Source: Thermoplasmata archaeon | Lineage (GTDB): Archaea > Thermoplasmatota > Thermoplasmata > Thermoplasmatales > Thermoplasmataceae | Reading direction: 5' to 3' | DNA length: 11,340 nt | Assembly: GCA_021826835.1 (NCBI GenBank) | Contig: JAKAYH010000036.1 | Span: forward strand, 1 to 11,340 | Shown: positions 6,349-11,340 of the stretch, piece after piece | Layout: the number at the start of each line of letters is the position of its first letter | Position numbering within the stretch: position 1 is the stretch's first letter | Program-made: the position numbers and the translations under genes | The notes under the pieces: generated by a model | Seen by the model: the letters and a program-made list of their open reading frames with translations, nothing else | Databases searched by the model: none | What the model was told of the DNA's origin: nothing

Positions 6349-7833
6349 ATGAACATTCTCGTAAGTGTCTACGATAAGAAAGGACTTGTGGAATTTTTAA
6401 AAAATATTCATTGGAATGATCACAATATATATGCTTCAGGGGGAACATTTAAGTTTCTCTCTGAAAATGGAATTCAAAGTGTGAATACCTCAGATCTCAC
6501 AGGATTCGAAAATCTTCTTGAAGGAAGAGTTAAAACGCTTCATCCTGCTATTTTCTCAGGTATTCTTTCCAGAGACAATGATATGGATAATATTGAAGTT
6601 AAAAAAATGGGGTATCCCGTTTTTCATATGGTTATCTGCAATCTCTATCCATTTGAGAAACATCTTTTACAAGGCAATTTAAACAGTATGATTGAAAATA
6701 TCGACATTGGAGGGGTCAGTTTAATTAGAGGCGCTGCGAAAAATAATTCCCGGGTTGCAGTTGTTGTCGAACCAGATGATTATCCTCTCATAGAGGGAGA
6801 TATGGCAAAATATGGTTCCATAAGTGAAGATCTTAGAAGACGCCTTGCCGTGAAGGCCTTTGGATTAACAGCCACATACGATTCTATGATAGCCAGAGGT
6901 CTCTCGGAGAAATATAAGATTGAGTCTGATAACTTTGTCCTTGCTTTGAATAAAGGAAAGCGGTTAAGATATGGAGAAAACCCTGATCAGGAAGGACATA
7001 TTTATCCATTGCAAGGAACGGGTAAATGGAATATTGAACATGGAAAGGAGATGTCCTATAACAATTACCTTGATGCTTCATCTGCACTCGAAACGTGTGA
7101 TGATTTTAATGAACCTACTGCAGTGGTTGTAAAGCACAACAGTCCATGCGGTGTGGCCAGTTCATCAAACATACACGAAGCATTGCTCAATGCCATTAAT
7201 GCGGACAGGGAATCTGCATATGGGTCCGTAATTTGTGTTAACAGGGAGTTTGATTCAAAATGCGCAGAAAACATGAAGGATCTGTTTGTTGAGGTAGTCA
7301 TGGCACCTTCCTTTTCAAGCGATGCTTTAGAGATAATATCAAAGAAGAAGAACTTGAGAATCGTTACTTATGAAAAGGGACAGTCAAAAATAAGAATAAG
7401 AAGTATCTATAATTCAGTTCTTGTTCAAACACTGCAAAATTCTAATCCTGATGAACTCAAGGTGGTAACCGGAAATGTGGACAATGTTCAAATGGAGGAT
7501 TTGCTTTTTGCATGGAGGGTTGTAGCTCATTGCAGAAGTAATGCTATGGTACTTGTCAAGGATAAAAAAACAGTTGGAATAGGAGCAGGTCAAACCTCTA
7601 GAGTTGAGGCTTTAAGAATTGCAATTTCAAGAGCTGGCGATAAGGTCAGGGGATCATCGCTTGCTTCTGACGCCTACCTTCCATTTGTTGATAATGTGGA
7701 GATTGCCGCTGAGCATGGAGTATGCAGCATAATACAACCTGGTGGATCCATTAGAGATAAGGATGTAATTGAGGCATGCCAGAAAGCGGGCATCGGTATG
7801 ATTTTTACCGGAAAAAGGGTTTTTCTCCACTGA
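6349..7833 (+). CDS. purH: bifunctional AICAR formyltransferase / IMP cyclohydrolase
   Basis: PurH carries out the last two steps of IMP synthesis: formylation of AICAR with 10-formyl-tetrahydrofolate, then ring closure to IMP. The cyclohydrolase half (about 1-190) shows YASGGT (28-33), EGRVKTLHP (58-66), CNLYPF (97-102) and the GAAKN region (128-132). The transformylase half shows LRYGENP (206-212), the catalytic VVKHNSPCG (Lys262-His263), GIGAGQTSRVEA (410-421) and SDAYLPFVDNVE (440-451). At 494 residues it is slightly compact but complete. In the RYGENP block the following residue is Asp213, where relatives usually have His. The ATG start follows a TTTTAA box by about 25 bases. It is divergent from SAM synthetase. 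The 33-bp gap to the next, convergent gene holds no T-rich stop for purH. Many archaea instead use the ATP-dependent PurP and separate PurO, so this gene implies folate-dependent purine closure. Confidence 0.95.
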   Translation: MNILVSVYDKKGLVEFLKNIHWNDHNIYASGGTFKFLSENGIQSVNTSDLTGFENLLEGRVKTLHPAIFSGILSRDNDMDNIEVKKMGYPVFHMVICNLYPFEKHLLQGNLNSMIENIDIGGVSLIRGAAKNNSRVAVVVEPDDYPLIEGDMAKYGSISEDLRRRLAVKAFGLTATYDSMIARGLSEKYKIESDNFVLALNKGKRLRYGENPDQEGHIYPLQGTGKWNIEHGKEMSYNNYLDASSALETCDDFNEPTAVVVKHNSPCGVASSSNIHEALLNAINADRESAYGSVICVNREFDSKCAENMKDLFVEVVMAPSFSSDALEIISKKKNLRIVTYEKGQSKIRIRSIYNSVLVQTLQNSNPDELKVVTGNVDNVQMEDLLFAWRVVAHCRSNAMVLVKDKKTVGIGAGQTSRVEALRIAISRAGDKVRGSSLASDAYLPFVDNVEIAAEHGVCSIIQPGGSIRDKDVIEACQKAGIGMIFTGKRVFLH

Positions 7834-7837
7834 ATCT

Positions 7838-7846
7838 AAAAGAAAA
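7838..7846 (-). terminator. T-rich terminator of the topA-protease unit
   Basis: On the minus strand TTTTCTTTT begins about 20 bases after the protease stop codon, in the 33-bp gap before the convergent purH end. Oligo-T on the coding strand is the archaeal termination signal. No hairpin is present or needed. Confidence 0.4.
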
Positions 7847-7866
7847 TCAATAACCTCTGACGCTCT

Positions 7867-8763
7867 TCATTTCAAAGCAAATAAAACGTAAAGAAATGCA
7901 ATTACAAATCCTGCGATAACTCCTCCATTTATAAGAGGAAGACCGGGTGCGGGTCTCTTTATATAGAGAAATAGCGCTATCATTCCCATAATTCCCCCAA
8001 TCAACGGAAGCATTGCGAAATATATCCAGTTAACACCGCCATAGAGATAGGATGATACCACAAGCACATTGGGAAGTGCTATATCTCCAAATCCAAGGAT
8101 GAGCACATCGCTTTTCTCCTCCTTCTCCTCATCGCCCTTATGAAGGTTTAGCCCACTGAACTTAAAATTTGCCCTTTTTGGTATAATGAAGAAGAGTGGT
8201 ATGGATGAATTGGCTGAAGCCTCTGCAATTGTGAGCATATGTTTTGTTTTGTAGACCGCTATATAATCATATACTGCAAAGAGAATCAAAAGTGTAAGTG
8301 CTGCATAAATGCCCACGTCGAGACCCCAAAATGCTGCTAGACCCGCGGAAGATATGAGACCTGCAGCATCAGATATGAGCCAGTGGTTTTTGAAAAGAAG
8401 AGCATATAGGAATATGAGGGGAACAGCAAAACTGATCCCGTAGTATTCATATATGTCTACAGGAAGGAAAGCTGCAAGAATTGAGGTTACCAGAAATATG
8501 ATCAGGACCATGGATCCAACAAACAAGTATTTCAAAATGCTAATTTTCCTTCTTTTTGAAAAATATACTATTATTGCAGACATTACTATAACTGCTACTA
8601 TATAGTATAGAACCAGGCCAAATCCATTTGAAGGATTGCCAGACGATGAAGAAGGAGCTATTCCGTTCAGAAGATATGCAATAAACATTCCAGCCAAGGC
8701 TGAAGCTGTGAACAATAATAGCGCTGTAATTTCAGGCAACTGCAGGCTTTTCCTTTTTCCCAA
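7867..8763 (-). CDS. presenilin / signal-peptide-peptidase family intramembrane aspartyl protease
   Basis: This 298-residue protein has nine hydrophobic segments, the presenilin fold (about 10-34, 48-67, 75-100, 107-124, 127-147, 148-170, 218-240, 245-268 and 272-296). The two catalytic aspartates are in the expected places: Asp166 in VYDYI (segment 6) and Asp227 in GFGD (segment 7). The PAL-type motif before the last segment is PGLP (273-276), with Gly for the usual Ala. The hydrophilic loop between segments 6 and 7 (about 172-218) is short and highly charged (GDEEKEEKSD), as in archaeal homologues. Such enzymes cut transmembrane helices, for example remnant signal peptides. The TTG start at 8763 overlaps the end of topA by 32 bp. 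A second TTG at 8739 (residue 9) would reduce the overlap to 8 bp. Neither has a strong Shine-Dalgarno; GAGG is 10 bases before the first. Confidence 0.88.
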   Translation of the reverse strand: MGKRKSLQLPEITALLLFTASALAGMFIAYLLNGIAPSSSSGNPSNGFGLVLYYIVAVIVMSAIIVYFSKRRKISILKYLFVGSMVLIIFLVTSILAAFLPVDIYEYYGISFAVPLIFLYALLFKNHWLISDAAGLISSAGLAAFWGLDVGIYAALTLLILFAVYDYIAVYKTKHMLTIAEASANSSIPLFFIIPKRANFKFSGLNLHKGDEEKEEKSDVLILGFGDIALPNVLVVSSYLYGGVNWIYFAMLPLIGGIMGMIALFLYIKRPAPGLPLINGGVIAGFVIAFLYVLFALK

Positions 8764-11032
8764 CTTTCTCTTTCCTCTTATTATATTCGCATTTCATATC
8801 CGGACAGAATTTCCACCTTCTAGCACCAATATACCCCATTATAAGGGGCGAATTACATATGGGGCAATATTCCCCAGTAAATTTAACTGTACCTTTCTGG
8901 GGTAGGGCATAGGTGTTTGTACATTTTGGATAATTCGAACATCCCAGAAATCTTTTGCCATATCTCGACTGCCGAATGATCATGTCTCCCCCATCCTTGG
9001 GGCATTTTCCCATTGTGATCTTATCCCTATTATAGGAACAATCTTTGTTTATGCATCTTAGTTCCGGGGACTGCCCTCTTCTAATTATATTTATTAATGG
9101 TAATCCACACACATCGCATTTCTTATCTGTCTCCTTGATTAATCCCATTATCTTTGAGGTATAATCAATTCTGCAGCCCTCGGTTACACATTTGATCTTT
9201 ATATATTCGCGGTTTTTTATCACCTTTATATCGGTGTTGTGCTCAGGGCATTTCCCAATAACAATTCCCTCATTAAGTGAATTCTTTATCTTGTCCTTGA
9301 GCTGAGATTCTGCCTTTTCAAGACTTTTAAGAACTGCTCTGAGCATATCCCTGGATTCGTTCACCACTGCCTCCCTTGTAATCTCTCCCTGAGTGATCAG
9401 ATCCATTTTGGATTCAAGTTCTGCCGTCATGTCAGGTTCTGATATCTTTGCATCAACGGTTAATACCGCCTTTATTAGACCCTTACCCAGAGGAGTTGGT
9501 CTAACTGGGTTTCCTTCAATGAAACCGCGGTCCTGAAGCTTCTCTATGATGCTGTGTCTTGTACTCTTGGTTCCAAGTCTCAGCGTTTCCATCTCCTTTA
9601 TAAGCGAAGCCATATCATATCTTGGGGGAGGCTTTGTCTCGTCCTTGTCCATATTCCATGATGTTGCCTTTACCTCTTCTCCTGTTATCAGGTCTGGATG
9701 TTCGACCTCCTTTACCTTCCTGTATATGTAAATCTCCAGCCATGCTGGATCAACTATTCTTAATCCTGTGGTTTTAAATGGGTAACCTGCAACATCAATG
9801 ACGGCATTCTTCACTTCCCTTGTACCGTCACGATATATGGTTGAAAGAAATCTTCTGACTATGAGCTCATAAACTTTGTTTTCATCTCCTTTAAGAGCCC
9901 CCTTTTTTGGAACAGAAACAGGATATATTGGAGGGTGATCTGTTGTTTCAGTTCTTCCTCTGGTGGGTTTTATCTTCTCCTGTGATAGAACCATTTGAGC
10001 CTCTTTTTTAAAATCAGATTCAAGGAGCTTTTCTGCAATTGATTTCAGCGGTATTGACCTCTGATAAACTGTATTATCCGTTCTGGGGTAACTTATATAC
10101 CCTTTTACGTAGAGGTTTTCGGCAATCTTCATAGCTTTTCCGGGTTGAACACCTATTCTTGATGCTTCCCTCAGAAAGTCTGTTGTGCTAAAAGGTGGTG
10201 GCCTTGGTATCCTTTCCTCCTTCTTCTCAAAGGAGGTAACTTTCCCGTTCTTACCTTTTATGTCGCTTAATATCTTTTCAGCCCTTTTCTCCTCAAATAT
10301 TGGTCCATCCGCGAGAGTTCCCCTGAAGGGAATTTCTTTAAGGAAATCCACTGAAATTATCCAGAATGGTCTTGGCACAAATGATTCAATTTCCAGCTCC
10401 CTTTTGACCACGATTGCAAGAGTTGGTGTTTGAACTCTTCCTATGGATAAGAAGTCCTTGCCCATTCTTCCCGTTATTATGGAAAAATATCTGGTAAGTA
10501 CCGCGCCCCAAAGAAGATCAATTTCTTCTCTGGCTTCTGCTGAATCGGATAGATTATAATCCACAGCTATGAGGTTGTCAAAGGCCTCCCTGATTTCAGA
10601 ACCTGTGAGCGCACTGAATTTTGCTCTTTGAATATCCCCTTTGAATGGAGTTTTACTTTTAATTATTTCCAGAGCTTCAACTCCTATTAGTTCTCCCTCC
10701 CTATCATAATCAGTTGCAACTATTACTTTCTGAGAATTAATTGCAGTTTGAATAAGGCTATCGGAAGCTCTTTTATTCTTTACCTTTTTTTCTATGCCTG
10801 AAGAAATCAGTTGCTTGACGATTTCAAGTTTCCAGTCCTTAAGTTCCCTAGGAAAATCTATCTCGATTATGTGCCCACTCAGCGGTACCACATAATATTC
10901 CTCGTCTCCTTTCTGAAACTCAATAAAACTTAATCCCTTGGAAGATTTTTGTTTTGAATTCCCTTCAGACAGAAAATAAGCTATCCTCCTCGCGGCATCA
11001 GCCTTTTCTGAAATTATTAAAGTCCTTTGCAA
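8732..11032 (-). CDS. topA: DNA topoisomerase I, type IA, with four C-terminal zinc-ribbon repeats
   Basis: This 766-residue enzyme relaxes negative supercoils by breaking and rejoining one DNA strand. The TOPRIM domain (about 1-145) has Glu9 in ISEKADAARRIA and the metal-binding DYDREGE (108-114). GRVQTPTLA is at 198-206, the catalytic tyrosine is Tyr315 in GYISYPRTD, and the DHPPIYPV motif is at 365-372. The gate domains run to about 590. Four zinc-ribbon units follow: Cys595/His598/Cys615/Cys620, Cys639/642/660/665, Cys677/Cys698/Cys704 with Asp680 in place of the second Cys, and Cys723/726/743/748. A basic tail ends the protein. TTG is the only usual start codon after an in-frame stop at about 11051-11053, though CTG at 11039-11041 cannot be excluded. 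An ATTAAT box about 29 bases upstream suggests a nearly leaderless mRNA. It has no helicase domain, so it is not reverse gyrase. The protease gene overlaps its 3' end. Confidence 0.95.
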   Translation of the reverse strand: MQRTLIISEKADAARRIAYFLSEGNSKQKSSKGLSFIEFQKGDEEYYVVPLSGHIIEIDFPRELKDWKLEIVKQLISSGIEKKVKNKRASDSLIQTAINSQKVIVATDYDREGELIGVEALEIIKSKTPFKGDIQRAKFSALTGSEIREAFDNLIAVDYNLSDSAEAREEIDLLWGAVLTRYFSIITGRMGKDFLSIGRVQTPTLAIVVKRELEIESFVPRPFWIISVDFLKEIPFRGTLADGPIFEEKRAEKILSDIKGKNGKVTSFEKKEERIPRPPPFSTTDFLREASRIGVQPGKAMKIAENLYVKGYISYPRTDNTVYQRSIPLKSIAEKLLESDFKKEAQMVLSQEKIKPTRGRTETTDHPPIYPVSVPKKGALKGDENKVYELIVRRFLSTIYRDGTREVKNAVIDVAGYPFKTTGLRIVDPAWLEIYIYRKVKEVEHPDLITGEEVKATSWNMDKDETKPPPRYDMASLIKEMETLRLGTKSTRHSIIEKLQDRGFIEGNPVRPTPLGKGLIKAVLTVDAKISEPDMTAELESKMDLITQGEITREAVVNESRDMLRAVLKSLEKAESQLKDKIKNSLNEGIVIGKCPEHNTDIKVIKNREYIKIKCVTEGCRIDYTSKIMGLIKETDKKCDVCGLPLINIIRRGQSPELRCINKDCSYNRDKITMGKCPKDGGDMIIRQSRYGKRFLGCSNYPKCTNTYALPQKGTVKFTGEYCPICNSPLIMGYIGARRWKFCPDMKCEYNKRKEKVGKKEKPAVA

Positions 11033-11144
11033 ATGTTTCAGATTTGTAAACTAAGGTCATTAATTATTGTTTGCCTTTTTTGTAACTGGTCAGTCTGATG
11101 TGCCCACATTTTTCTCTGGAACCGCTCAGATATACCAAAAGATC

Positions 11145-11150
11145 CTTATA
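11145..11150 (+). promoter_or_regulatory. TATA box of the right-edge gene
   Basis: CTTATA, preceded by the purine-rich ACCAAAAGATC that could serve as a TFB recognition element, is centred 27.5 bases before the ATG at 11175. The transcript would therefore begin within a few bases of that start codon. Confidence 0.4.
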
Positions 11151-11174
11151 TCATGAGGACATTATATTAATGAA

Positions 11175-11340
11175 ATGATTATACTGGTAGCTGATACCCC
11201 GAGAGATCAGGAAATAATTGAGAAGTTCCAGCGTGCCTACGAGAATCTTCGAAAGATTGTTGACAAACTAGAGGATGAAAACAGGAAACTAAAACGTGAA
11301 TTGGATGAATACAAAAAAAGACATCCTTCTAGTATAGGAA
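11175..11340 (+). CDS. N-terminus of a coiled-coil protein, possibly an IS66-like transposase (runs off the window)
   Basis: Fifty-five codons are visible, in frame to the window edge. Residues 1-9 (MIILVADTP) are followed by an almost continuous charged helix from about 11 to 49, with heptad-like leucines (KLEDENRKLKRELDEY), then HPSSIG. A helix with ENxxLKxxLxxY followed by a His/Pro/Ser segment recalls the leucine-zipper N-terminus of archaeal IS66-type transposases. Other coiled-coil proteins, such as the N-terminus of a proteasome-activating ATPase, could look similar over so short a stretch. The ATG at 11175 is chosen because the one at 11170 is followed after one codon by TGA. There is no Shine-Dalgarno at proper distance. 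It is divergent from topA across 142 bp. Confidence 0.5.
   Translation, partial: MIILVADTPRDQEIIEKFQRAYENLRKIVDKLEDENRKLKRELDEYKKRHPSSIG

Larger units (their letters stand above)
11082..11340 (+). mobile_element. possible left end of an IS66-like insertion sequence (partial)
   Basis: The stretch beginning GTAACTGGTCAGTCTG at 11082 starts with GTAA, as IS66-family terminal repeats usually do. It lies 93 bases before a coding region whose N-terminus resembles IS66-type transposases. The right end is outside the window, so neither the inverted repeat nor the expected 8-bp target duplication (which would be CCTTTTTT, 11074-11081) can be confirmed. Confidence 0.25.

Noticed and set aside
8636..8905. 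Plus-strand frame spanning the protease-topA junction
   Set aside because: Antisense to two conserved genes, with unremarkable composition.
11170..11178. ATG at 11170 as start of the right-edge gene
   Set aside because: It is followed by AAA then TGA, so it encodes only two residues.
1..11340. CRISPR array, toxin-antitoxin pair, defence cluster or prophage
   Set aside because: No regularly spaced direct repeats and no nuclease, toxin or phage genes are visible; the window is mostly housekeeping.

Overview
The window looks like chromosomal DNA of an AT-rich euryarchaeon, most likely of the order Thermoplasmatales or a close relative. The evidence is archaeal: a type 2 peptidyl-tRNA hydrolase, the archaeal-lipid enzyme CDP-archaeol synthase, an archaeal-type S-adenosylmethionine synthetase, an archaeal type IA topoisomerase with C-terminal zinc ribbons, and an AbrB-PhoU fusion. 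Promoters have TTTATA or TTTTAA boxes about 24-26 bases before start codons, as in leaderless archaeal genes. TTG and GTG starts are common. The order is an inference from overall gene style; no database search was possible.

Layout from left to right. Positions 24-96 hold tRNA-Phe(GAA) on the + strand. Positions 165-653 (-) encode an unrecognised protein with a basic N-terminal tail and a membrane-anchored C-terminus. Positions 761-2245 (-) form a three-gene overlapping operon read as HTH-CBS regulator, carS (archaeal lipid head-group activation), pth2 (recycling of stalled peptidyl-tRNA). A 120-bp divergent promoter region follows. From it a four-pass membrane protein with a glycosylatable outer domain is read (+, 2366-3136), then an AbrB-PhoU phosphate regulator (+, 3167-4144). 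That gene meets a metallo-beta-lactamase-fold hydrolase (-, 4146-4976) tail to tail with one base between them. Upstream of the hydrolase is S-adenosylmethionine synthetase (-), which is divergent from purH (+, 6349-7833) across a promoter region carrying a perfect 15-bp palindrome. purH converges on a pair of overlapping minus-strand genes: topoisomerase I (topA, start near 11032) and a presenilin/signal-peptide-peptidase-type intramembrane aspartyl protease that overlaps its 3' end. At the right edge a + strand coding region with a coiled-coil N-terminus enters. It may be the start of an IS66-like transposase.

Most of the window is housekeeping: translation, lipid synthesis, methyl-donor supply, purine synthesis and DNA topology. 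SAM synthetase and PurH share one promoter region and both belong to one-carbon and adenylate metabolism, and the HTH-CBS regulator is of a type that often senses adenine nucleotides or SAM. I do not see a clear new multi-gene system. The points most worth following are the small operator-like palindromes, the regulator-carS-pth2 operon, the topoisomerase-protease overlap, the Asp substitution in PurH, and the possible IS left end.
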